Notes under the pieces: model-generated
The model's input: the letters and a program-made list of their open reading frames with translations, nothing else
What the model was told of the DNA's origin: nothing
The model's database searches: none
Assembly: GCF_001598855.1 (NCBI RefSeq)
Contig: NZ_BCZS01000006.1
Span: 1-64,000, forward strand
DNA length: 64,000 bases
Origin: Pluralibacter gergoviae ATCC 33028 = NBRC 105706
Lineage (GTDB): Bacteria; Pseudomonadota; Gammaproteobacteria; Enterobacterales; Enterobacteriaceae
Direction of reading: 5' to 3'
Shown here: positions 16,028 through 23,366 of the stretch, piece after piece
Position numbering within the stretch: position 1 is the first letter of the stretch
How the letters are laid out: every line of letters begins with the position of its first letter
Program-made: the position numbers and the translations under genes

Positions 16028-16488
16028 CCCGACTTTTACTGGCGATGCTTATCGCCCTGTTTTCCTGGCACGCCGCGGCGGCCATCGACACCTGGCAGTT
16101 TAAAGACGAGGCCCAGGAGCAGCAGTTCCGCACGCTCACCGAGGAGCTGCGCTGCCCCAAGTGCCAGAACAACAGCATTGCCGACTCTAACGCGATGATT
16201 GCCCACGACATGCGCCAGAAGGTGTATGAGCTGATGCAGCAGGGCCAGAGCCGGCAGCAGATCATCGACTATATGGTGGCGCGCTACGGTAATTTCGTCA
16301 CCTACGAGCCGCCGGTGACGCCATCGACCATTGTTCTCTGGCTGCTGCCGGCGCTGTTTATCGTCGGCGGCGGGCTGGTTATCTGGCGCAGCAGCAGGCG
16401 GGGCAGAGCCGCGGGCGAAAGCCTTGCGCCAGACGAGCAGGCGCGCCTGCGGGCGCTGCTGAAAGACGATGAGAGGAGCGAGCGATGA
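16024..16488 (+). CDS. ccmH: Cytochrome c maturation protein CcmH (short form)
   Basis: 154 residues from ATG 16024, overlapping the ccmG stop. Signal-type N terminus (ALFSWHAAAA), the redox motif LRCPKCQN (Cys44, Cys47), a helical region and one C-terminal membrane span (about 101-121: TIVLWLLPALFIVGGGLVIW). This equals only the N-terminal half of the 350-residue E. coli CcmH; the TPR half is encoded by the next gene. It reduces the apocytochrome disulfide during haem ligation. Confidence 0.95.
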   Translation: MTRLLLAMLIALFSWHAAAAIDTWQFKDEAQEQQFRTLTEELRCPKCQNNSIADSNAMIAHDMRQKVYELMQQGQSRQQIIDYMVARYGNFVTYEPPVTPSTIVLWLLPALFIVGGGLVIWRSSRRGRAAGESLAPDEQARLRALLKDDERSER

Positions 16489-17351
16489 CAACCGGCTTTA
16501 TTGTAATGGCAGCACTGCTGGTTCTGTGCATCGGCCTGCTGTTTGTGCCCTGGAGCGGTAGGCGCAGCATCAGCCGCGACGGCCTCAACCAGCTGATCTA
16601 CCGCCAGCGCCTGCGGGAGCTGGATGAAAACCGCGATGCCATCGACGCCAGCCAGCGCGAGGCGCTGGTGACCGACCTGCAAAAAAATCTGCTGGATGAC
16701 GTTCCCGCTGCCACCAGCGCGCGCGCCGGGCGCGCCGGCGCGTGGGTCTATCTGCCGGGTGCGGTGGTGCTGGTGGCGGTTACGCTTGGTATTTTCTTTA
16801 AAACCAGTAGCCTGATGGCGGTGAGCGAGTGGCAGCAGGCCGCGGCGCAAACCCCGGCGCTGCTGCAGCGGGCGATGCATCCGGGCGCCCAGCCGCTGAC
16901 CATGAGCGACCTGTCGCGCCTGGCCCTGGGGCTGCGCACCCGCCTGCAGCAGCATCCCGATAACCTCGAGAGCTGGGTGGTGCTGGGGCGCATCGGCGTG
17001 GTGCTCAACAATTACACTCTGGCTTCGCAGGCGTTTGAGAAGGCTTACCGGATGGCGCCGCAGAACGCGGACGTGAAGGCCGGCTATGCCGAGATCCTGC
17101 TGCGCTCCCCGGATGAGGCCGACAACCGGCTGGCGGACATGCTGCTGCAGGAGATGAACGCGCAGGCGCCGAACAATACGGAGGTGCTCGGCCTGATGGC
17201 CTTCAGCGCCTTTGAGCGCCAGCGCTACCCGCAGGCTATTGATGCCTGGCAGAAAATGCTGCAGGCGCTGCCCGCCGGCGATAGCCGCCGGGCGGTCATC
17301 GAACGCAGCATTGCAAAAGCGCAGCAGGAGCTGGATGGGGCAGGGAAGTAA
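16485..17351 (+). CDS. ccmI: Cytochrome c maturation protein CcmI (TPR protein)
   Basis: 288 residues, overlapping ccmH by four bases. Two N-terminal membrane segments (about 5-23 and 85-105) with the leucine-zipper-like loop RDGLNQLIYRQRLRELDENR between them, then TPR-type helices in the periplasm (NLESWVVLGRIGVVLNNYTL and APQNADVKAGYAEILLRSPD). In the three-domain Ccm system this part binds the C terminus of apocytochromes and presents them to CcmF/H. Here it is a separate gene, unlike the fused E. coli ccmH. Last gene of the operon. Confidence 0.94.
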   Translation: MTTGFIVMAALLVLCIGLLFVPWSGRRSISRDGLNQLIYRQRLRELDENRDAIDASQREALVTDLQKNLLDDVPAATSARAGRAGAWVYLPGAVVLVAVTLGIFFKTSSLMAVSEWQQAAAQTPALLQRAMHPGAQPLTMSDLSRLALGLRTRLQQHPDNLESWVVLGRIGVVLNNYTLASQAFEKAYRMAPQNADVKAGYAEILLRSPDEADNRLADMLLQEMNAQAPNNTEVLGLMAFSAFERQRYPQAIDAWQKMLQALPAGDSRRAVIERSIAKAQQELDGAGK

Positions 17352-17354
17352 TAA

Positions 17355-17382
17355 CGCCGCCGCCGGGTGTCCGGCGGCGGCG
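17355..17382. terminator. Hairpin between the convergent ccm and gluconate dehydrogenase operons
   Basis: Perfect 12-bp GC stem CGCCGCCGCCGG / CCGGCGGCGGCG with loop GTGT, three bases after the ccmI stop and six before the cytochrome stop on the other strand. There is no real T-run on either side, so it is a strong hairpin that may act in both directions. Confidence 0.65.
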
Positions 17383-17388
17383 TGAGGA

Positions 17389-18690
17389 TCAGGGCTTCAG
17401 CGACGGCTGCTGCGCCAGCTCCTTATGCGGAATATCCTTGCGAATTGCGCTCACCTCACTGGCCTCCACCTTCGGCGCCTCGTTGCCCCAGCTGCTGCGG
17501 ATAAAGGTCAGCACCCGCGCCGCCTGCTCATCGTCAAGACGCCACGCAAAGCCCGGCATCGTCAGGCCGGTCACCTTATCGCCGGTCACCGCCATTTTGC
17601 TGCCGCGCAGGGTCACGCTGATGAGCGAAGAGGGATCGTCGCTCAGCACCGCCGGGTTGTGCGCCAGCGCCGGGAAGGTGTTGGCGTAGCCCTTGCCGTT
17701 CAGGCCGTGGCAGGCGGAGCAGTTATCGACATACTCCTGCGCGCCCGGATGGCTGACGTCGCCTTTGGTCAGGGCCGCCGTCGCCGCATCGTTGGCCTGC
17801 GGCGCCGCCGCTGAGGTGTCGGATGACTTCAGGGAGCGGAGATAGACGGCGATAGCCCGCAGATCGGCGTCGCTCAGGTACTGGGTGCTGTTTTCGATCA
17901 CATCGGTCATCGAGCCAAACGCGGCGCTGTGGGCCGTCTGTCCGGTCTTCAGGAACTGAGTTATCTCCTCAACCGACCAGCGGCCAATGCCGCTTTTCAT
18001 ATTGCTGGTGAGATCCGGCGCGTGCCAGCCCTCCAGCGTACCGCCGGTGAGGAAGTCCGCGTCCCGCTCGGTACTGCCCTTCTCCTGAAAAGCGATGCCG
18101 CGCGGCGTGTGGCAGGTGCCGCAGTGGGCCAGGCCCTGCACCAGATAGGCGCCCCGGTTCCACTCCGCGCTGCGGCCCGCATCCGGCTTGAAGCGATCGC
18201 TGTCCTGAAACAGCATATTCCACACTGCCAGCGGCCAGCGCATACTCAGCGGCCACGGAATATCGCTGTCGCGATTGGCCTGCTTCACCGGCGCGACCTG
18301 GGTCATAAAGTAGCGGTAGAGGAGGTGCATATCCTCATCGTTGATTTTGGCAAACGAGGTATAGGGCATCGCCGGGTAGAGATGGTGCCCGTCTTTGGCA
18401 ACCCCTTCCCGCAGGGCCCGGGCAAACTCCTCATAGCTGTAATCGCCGATGCCGGTCTCCTTGTCCGGGGTAATATTGGTGGAGTAGATATCGCCGACGG
18501 GCGTGGTCATCGTCAGGCCGCCGGCAAACGGCTTGCCGCCCGGTCCGGTATGGCAGGCGACGCAGTCGCCGGCCGCCACCAGCGCTTTCGCGCTGTTAAC
18601 ATCAAAATCGTCTGCGGATTTCGCCTGCGCGGAGGCGGCCAGCAGGGCCAGCGGCAGCAGGGAAAACAATCCGATCCGTTGCGTAGTCAT
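17389..18690 (-). CDS. Gluconate 2-dehydrogenase, cytochrome c subunit (tri-haem)
   Basis: 433 residues from ATG 18690, preceded by GAAGGAAGGAATC; the longer frame upstream overlaps the next gene and is not protein-like. Signal peptide LLPLALLAASAQA, then three c-type haem sites: CVACH (near residue 45), CGTCH (near 190) and CSACH (near 325). This is the layout of the cytochrome subunit of membrane-bound gluconate and alcohol dehydrogenases, which passes electrons to ubiquinone. It is the last gene of the three-gene operon. Haem attachment depends on the Ccm system encoded immediately adjacent and convergent. Confidence 0.92.
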   Translation of the reverse strand: MTTQRIGLFSLLPLALLAASAQAKSADDFDVNSAKALVAAGDCVACHTGPGGKPFAGGLTMTTPVGDIYSTNITPDKETGIGDYSYEEFARALREGVAKDGHHLYPAMPYTSFAKINDEDMHLLYRYFMTQVAPVKQANRDSDIPWPLSMRWPLAVWNMLFQDSDRFKPDAGRSAEWNRGAYLVQGLAHCGTCHTPRGIAFQEKGSTERDADFLTGGTLEGWHAPDLTSNMKSGIGRWSVEEITQFLKTGQTAHSAAFGSMTDVIENSTQYLSDADLRAIAVYLRSLKSSDTSAAAPQANDAATAALTKGDVSHPGAQEYVDNCSACHGLNGKGYANTFPALAHNPAVLSDDPSSLISVTLRGSKMAVTGDKVTGLTMPGFAWRLDDEQAARVLTFIRSSWGNEAPKVEASEVSAIRKDIPHKELAQQPSLKP

Positions 18691-18707
18691 AAGATTCCTT
18701 CCTTCTG

Positions 18708-20483
18708 TCAGGCCTGGACCAGCGGGCCCGGATGGGCTAAATACTGGTGGCGGATAGCGTTGGCGGCGAACAGCGCCGTGGCGCAGACGATGCCGGTCGG
18801 GTTGTAGGCAAGGTTTTGCGGGAAGCAGCAGGCGCCGAGCACGAAGACGTTCGGCACATCCCAGCACTGCAGGTACTTATTGACCACGCTATTATGCGGG
18901 CTGTCGCCCATCACCGCGCCGCCCGTGGTGTGGGTGGACTGGTAGGGGCGCACATCGTAGTGTGCATCCATTCCCATAAAGCCCATTTCGTAGTGCGGCG
19001 GGTTGATCTGGCGCGCGATCTCCTCCGCTTTGGTGCCGATGAAGTTAGTCATCTTCAGCTCGTTCGGCTGCCAGTCGAAGGTCATGCGTAGCAGCGGTTG
19101 GCCGTGCAGATCTTTGTAGGTCGGATCGAGATCGAGATAGCACTGCTTATAGGGCATGACGGAACCGGACGACCCGATGTTCATGGTGTGCAGATAGCTC
19201 TTCTTGATCGCCTGCTTCCAGCCGCTGCCCCACTTCGGCGCGTCTTTTGGCGTCGACATCTGCTGAATCGGGCGCCCGCCGGTGATGGTGGCCGAGATCG
19301 TGGCGCCGCCGACGAAGCCGAGCCCCGAGTGGTCGAAGTTTTCGGCGTTAAATTCGTCGATAAAAATGCCGGAGGTGCCGGTGGCGGCGAACGGATTGAA
19401 GTTGTGATCCTCATTGAAAAACAGCTTAACGCCGCCGTTCATCTGATAGGCATAGTTGCGGCCTACCACGCCCTCGCCGGTCTGCGGATCGTAGGGCTTG
19501 CCGATTTTTGACAGCAGCAGCAGGCGCACGTTGTGCAGCTGGAAGGCGCTGAGCACCACGAGGTCGGCGGGCTGCTCCACTTCCTGGCCGTTACCGTCGA
19601 TATAGGTCACGCCGGTGGCTTTCTTACCGCTGGCGTCCATATTGACCCGCAGCACGTGCGAATGCGGACGCACTTCAATATTCTTATGGCGGGCGAGTGC
19701 CGGCAGCACGCAGGACTGCGGCGAGGCTTTCGAATCGTTAAAGCAGCCGTAGCGCTCGCAGAAGCCGCAGTAGTTGCAGACGCCGAGCTGCACGCCGTAA
19801 GGGTTAGTCCAGGGCTCGCTGCAGTTGGCCGCCGGGATCGGGAAGGGGTGATAGCCCAGCGCCTTGGTCGCTTTACTGAACAGCAGCCCGGAGTACTGGG
19901 TTTTAAGCGGCTTTGTCGGATAGGGATTCTGGCGCGGCGCCTCAAAGGGGTTGCCTCCCTCAATGATCTCACCCTTGACGTTGCCCGCCTGGCCAGAAGT
20001 GCCGCAGATCTTCTCGAACTTATCGAAGAACGGCTCCATCTCCTCATAGCTGAAGGGGTAGTCCTGGACCGTCATGTCGGCGGGGATAAAATCGGCGCCG
20101 TACTTCTCCACGACCGTACTGCGCATCTTCAGATCCGCCTCCAGCGGACGCCACAGCATCCCGTTCCAGTGCACGCCGGCGCCGCCGACGCCGTTGCCCG
20201 GCAGGAAAGAGCCGAAGCGGCGATAGGGCAGCGCGGTCTGCGAGACCGTGTGGCGAACCGTTACCGTCTCTTTTGATGCGTCCTGAAACAGCTTAAGGCG
20301 GATGCCGTAGGTCAGTTCGTCCATGATGCGCGGATAGGCAAAATCGGGCCAGGTGTCTCGCATCTCGCCGCGCTCGAGGGCGACGATATTCAGTCCGCTG
20401 TCCGCCAGCTCCATCGCCATCAGCGATCCCGTCCAGCCGAAGCCGACAATCACCACATCAACCGGTGCTTTTTTAATCGCCAT
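18708..20483 (-). CDS. Gluconate 2-dehydrogenase, FAD (GMC-type) catalytic subunit
   Basis: 591 residues from ATG 20483. N-terminal FAD-binding motif VDVVIVGFGWTGSLMAMELA with GLNIVALERG, a middle signature GVGGAGVHWNGMLWR, a Cys cluster NYCGFCERYGC and the C-terminal GMC region HTTGGAVMGDSP with NPTGIVCATALFAANAIR. It oxidises D-gluconate to 2-ketogluconate at the periplasmic face. It lacks its own signal peptide; in this family it travels with the Tat-type small subunit, encoded two bases upstream. A sorbitol or other sugar-acid dehydrogenase of the same family cannot be excluded. Confidence 0.9.
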   Translation of the reverse strand: MAIKKAPVDVVIVGFGWTGSLMAMELADSGLNIVALERGEMRDTWPDFAYPRIMDELTYGIRLKLFQDASKETVTVRHTVSQTALPYRRFGSFLPGNGVGGAGVHWNGMLWRPLEADLKMRSTVVEKYGADFIPADMTVQDYPFSYEEMEPFFDKFEKICGTSGQAGNVKGEIIEGGNPFEAPRQNPYPTKPLKTQYSGLLFSKATKALGYHPFPIPAANCSEPWTNPYGVQLGVCNYCGFCERYGCFNDSKASPQSCVLPALARHKNIEVRPHSHVLRVNMDASGKKATGVTYIDGNGQEVEQPADLVVLSAFQLHNVRLLLLSKIGKPYDPQTGEGVVGRNYAYQMNGGVKLFFNEDHNFNPFAATGTSGIFIDEFNAENFDHSGLGFVGGATISATITGGRPIQQMSTPKDAPKWGSGWKQAIKKSYLHTMNIGSSGSVMPYKQCYLDLDPTYKDLHGQPLLRMTFDWQPNELKMTNFIGTKAEEIARQINPPHYEMGFMGMDAHYDVRPYQSTHTTGGAVMGDSPHNSVVNKYLQCWDVPNVFVLGACCFPQNLAYNPTGIVCATALFAANAIRHQYLAHPGPLVQA

Positions 20484-20485
20484 TT

Positions 20486-21199
20486 TCACACGCTCCTTTT
20501 GCCGGAAATACTGACCGGGCCCAGCGGATACGGCTTGCCGGGGTTGTCCATAACCTGTTGATAGTCGGCGCGGGCGCCGGGAAAGCCAATCAGCTTCCAC
20601 GAGGCCAGCGTCTGGTTGCCGCCGTGCAGCGGATCGGCAAAATAGCCCTCTTTGGCGTTTTCCAGCATCTGGGTGAAGAAGAGCTTGCCGTCGACGCTAT
20701 CAAAGGTCAGCTTGCCGCCCTCCAGCTGGTGAAGGAGGTCATCCTGCTGCGCGGCGCTGAGTTCGGCAAAGGCTTTATTCTGCTGCTTGCGGCAGTGGGC
20801 GTTCACGGCGGCGATGCCGCGCCGCCAGGTATCGCGCGGCACCAGGCTGGACTGGTAGCCCAGCTCGGGCTCGGCGCTGGCGAAGGGTCCCTGCATATAC
20901 CACAGGTGGCCATGGCCGTAGGGCAGCTCCATCTGTTTATCAATAAACACCGGCACACCCTCGCTGACGCCGCCGGGGCCGTATTCATCCTCCGGGATCA
21001 GCCGTCCGATGGCGGCAAGCACGAACTGCCACTCCTCCTGATTAAAAAAGGTCGGGACGTAATCGGCGCTGACGCCTTCACTCTTTGTCTTTGCGGCCTG
21101 TGCTACAAGCGGGTTTAGCGAACCGCCGACGGCGGCAATGGGGATGAGTGAAAGGGTTTGTTTTAAGAAACGGCGCCTGGGGGGAGCAGTATTCTGCAT
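20486..21199 (-). CDS. Gluconate 2-dehydrogenase subunit 3 (Tat-exported small subunit)
   Basis: 237 residues. The N terminus PRRRFLKQTLSLIPIAAVGG is a Tat signal (twin Arg, FLK) ending near AQA. The rest matches the gluconate dehydrogenase small-subunit family: FFNQEEWQFVLAAIGRLIPE, GVPVFIDKQM, and GYFADPLHGGN with SWKLIGFPGA. It escorts the FAD subunit through the Tat pathway and is part of the mature complex. It is the first gene of the operon, with the large subunit following after two bases. The start is preceded by a weak AAAAAGAG; upstream lie tandem repeats and a CRP-like site. Confidence 0.92.
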   Translation of the reverse strand: MQNTAPPRRRFLKQTLSLIPIAAVGGSLNPLVAQAAKTKSEGVSADYVPTFFNQEEWQFVLAAIGRLIPEDEYGPGGVSEGVPVFIDKQMELPYGHGHLWYMQGPFASAEPELGYQSSLVPRDTWRRGIAAVNAHCRKQQNKAFAELSAAQQDDLLHQLEGGKLTFDSVDGKLFFTQMLENAKEGYFADPLHGGNQTLASWKLIGFPGARADYQQVMDNPGKPYPLGPVSISGKRSV

Positions 21200-21222
21200 C
21201 TCTTTTTACATGGGACTTTCCT

Positions 21223-21267
21223 GTCATTGCTTCAAGTGTCATTGCTTCAAGTGTCATTGCTTCAAGT
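21223..21267. repeat. Three perfect 15-bp tandem repeats upstream of the gluconate dehydrogenase operon
   Basis: GTCATTGCTTCAAGT occurs three times head to tail, beginning 24 bases before the small-subunit start. On the minus (transcribed) strand each unit contains GAAGCAATG, a ribosome-site-like GAAG before an ATG, opening a short out-of-frame reading frame toward the gene. Repeat number could alter leader length or start-site competition. Confidence 0.85.
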
Positions 21268-21335
21268 GTCAGTATTTGTTATCGACGATTAACTTATCCT
21301 GAATTGTCAATATTTGTTACCGACTGTTAACTTAG
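21268..21335. promoter_or_regulatory. Pair of imperfect 30-bp direct repeats (putative operator)
   Basis: GTCAGTATTTGTTATCGACG...TTAACTTA at 21268 and GTCAATATTTGTTACCGACT...TTAACTTA at 21306 are spaced 38 bases. Both contain TTGTTA(C/T)CGAC and end in TTAACTTA. The TGTTAC part recalls half-sites of gluconate repressors, but this is only resemblance. They lie in the expected promoter zone of the operon starting at 21199. Confidence 0.5.
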
Positions 21336-21365
21336 CCTGCTTACTATTAATTTCCATACTAATAG

Positions 21366-21381
21366 TGTGATCGCGATCACG
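21366..21381. promoter_or_regulatory. CRP-like site
   Basis: TGTGATCGCGATCACG matches TGTGA-N6-TCACA with one mismatch in the conserved arms and is almost fully palindromic. It lies 167 bases before the gluconate dehydrogenase start and about 530 before the TolC-like gene on the other strand. Control of the sugar-acid dehydrogenase is the more natural reading. Confidence 0.65.
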
Positions 21382-21911
21382 CATCGCCGATATCGGGCAA
21401 AGCCTATCGCCGATTTTACATATTGATAACCGGACTTAGGAATACGACACCGCCTGGGCGGGTGCCAGCGCGGTATTTAGCCTACGTAAAATGAGCTGTT
21501 TACAAATATTTTAAAATCTTTGGGTTAAGTATAAAAAGAAATTAACGCAATAATGTGCAGCACAGCGGTACAGATAATCCTAGATATGACGGCGCTTTTA
21601 GCAGGTGCAGGAAAAATGACTGATGCTCTTTAAGAGGATTCAGGCGCTTCTGTACGCTCTGAAATTGCTGTTGGTTAACACCTTCATAACATTGTGGGTA
21701 TGGTCCTCTACAATTCATTTTGCTATTCTCCAGAAAATTCTTAGCCTGTAAGGAAAAGTCCTAAGGTAGCGTAAGAAATAATATTGAGGAGGCTTATCGC
21801 GATTTTTATCGCTGCCCAAAGAATATCTCAGCGGAATGAAGGTGTATTTACGTTGTTATCACTAACTCTACGATGAAATAACTAATCCCAGCCGGAGAAG
21901 AGAATGCCAGG
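21382..21911 (+). promoter_or_regulatory. Long AT-rich upstream region of the adhesin operon
   Basis: About 530 bases without a gene. It contains the 13-mer AGCCTACGTAAAA at 21479-21491 (also found just upstream of the regulator gene at 61105-61117), AT-rich stretches around 21500-21560, and a small hairpin GCGAT-TTTT-ATCGC at 21799-21812. A six-codon frame (ATG 21904 to TAA 21924) sits behind the best Shine-Dalgarno, GGAGAAGAGA, and overlaps the start of the TolC-like gene. No single clear -35/-10 pair is apparent. Confidence 0.5.
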
Positions 21912-23249
21912 ATGGACTCTGTAAAATTGACAATAATCCGCTGGACGGCGCTGTCGCTATTATTAGGCTGCGTATTTATGGTGCAGGCGTCAATAAACAG
22001 ACCGCTGCCGGGCGCCGCCAGTATTCCGGCAATAACGCTTAAGGAAAGTATCCTTTTTGCTTTCGATCGCGACCCTTCCGTAGGTCGTCAGGCGGCGCAG
22101 TTGGGTATCGGTCAGGCGCAAATAGACGAAGCAAAAAGCGCGTGGATGCCGCAGATCTCCCTCAACGGCAGTACCGGCCACAGCCGCACCACTGATTCCA
22201 GCGGTTCGTTGAATAACTCTGCGGCCTGGGGCCTGAGCCTGACCCAGTTGGTGTATGATTTCGGTAAAACCAGCAGCGCCATTGATCAGTCAAAAGCCCA
22301 GCGCGATAGCTACCGCTATAAGCTGATGTCTACCCTTAGCGAAGTGGCGGAGAAAACCGCCCTCAGCTATGTGGAGGTCCAGCGTTATACGGCGCTGGTC
22401 GAGGCGGCGCAGGACAATATCAGCGCGCTGCAGAATGTGCAGCAGATGGCCAAACTGCGCGCCGACGCCGGGCTTAGCTCAACCTCTGATGAGCTCCAGA
22501 CCCAGACGCGCGTCGCGGGTATGCGCGCCACGCTTGAACAGTACCGCGCCGCGCTGGGCAGCGCCCGCGCCCGGCTTGCCGTGCTGACCGGCATTGACGC
22601 CGCGCGGCTCTCGCCGCTTCCTGCTTCTCTTATGGTTTCCGGCGACTCGCTGGATAACATTGATTACTCACTTATCCCGTCAGTGCTGGCGGCGGAAAGC
22701 ATGGCGACCTCCGCCGATTATGCCGTCCAGCGCTCGAAGTCGCAGCACTGGCCCACCCTCAGCCTCAAGGGCGGACGTACCCGCTATCAGTCCGATAATC
22801 GCTCCTACTGGGACGATCAAATTCAGCTCAATATCGATGCGCCGCTCTATCAGGGCGGCGCCGTTTCCGCCCGCGTACAGCAGGCGGAGGGCGCACGAGC
22901 AATGGCGGCTAATGAAGTCGATCAGGCGCGTTTTGACGTGTTGCAGAAAGCCTCCGTGGCGATGGCCGACTGGTCAGGCGCGCGCGGCAGACTGGACGCC
23001 GGCAATATGCAGCTGCAGAACGCCCTGCGGGCCCGCGAGGTTTATAAAAACGAATATACCCTGAGCAAGCGCAGTATTAACGATTTGCTCAGCGTTGAAC
23101 AGGATGTCTGGCAGGCGATGTCATCGCGAATTATCGCCGAGTTCGACAGCTGGAGCGCGGCAATTAATTACGAAACGGCAGTGGATAATTTGCTGCCCGC
23201 CGTCGGCGTTGAAAAAAATGCCGGCGCAAGATTACCCGACCTCGGTTAA
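21912..23249 (+). CDS. TolC-family outer membrane protein for type I secretion
   Basis: 445 residues. Signal peptide (TALSLLLGCVFMVQA), then two OEP repeats: the first with LKESILFAFDRDPSVG, WMPQISLNGSTGHSRT and SLTQLVYDFGKT; the second with SQHWPTLSLKGGRTRYQS and DAPLYQGGAVSARVQQAEG. Long Ala/Gln-rich helices form the periplasmic tunnel. Close resemblance is to LapE/TolC-like exit ducts encoded beside large RTX adhesins. It is the first gene of the locus, 117 bases before the adhesin, while the ABC and HlyD partners lie beyond the 33-kb adhesin gene. ATG 21912 is the only in-frame start giving a complete signal peptide; its ribosome site is rather distant. Confidence 0.9.
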   Translation: MDSVKLTIIRWTALSLLLGCVFMVQASINRPLPGAASIPAITLKESILFAFDRDPSVGRQAAQLGIGQAQIDEAKSAWMPQISLNGSTGHSRTTDSSGSLNNSAAWGLSLTQLVYDFGKTSSAIDQSKAQRDSYRYKLMSTLSEVAEKTALSYVEVQRYTALVEAAQDNISALQNVQQMAKLRADAGLSSTSDELQTQTRVAGMRATLEQYRAALGSARARLAVLTGIDAARLSPLPASLMVSGDSLDNIDYSLIPSVLAAESMATSADYAVQRSKSQHWPTLSLKGGRTRYQSDNRSYWDDQIQLNIDAPLYQGGAVSARVQQAEGARAMAANEVDQARFDVLQKASVAMADWSGARGRLDAGNMQLQNALRAREVYKNEYTLSKRSINDLLSVEQDVWQAMSSRIIAEFDSWSAAINYETAVDNLLPAVGVEKNAGARLPDLG

Positions 23250-23366
23250 CAAAACGTGCGGCGACCGCGGTCGCTAAAATAAATCAGAAATGGCGGGAGC
23301 TTTCCCGGAGATAACGCGTCTCTGGCGGAAGTCGGTATGGAAATGCTCCCCGGCAAGGAGAGTTAT

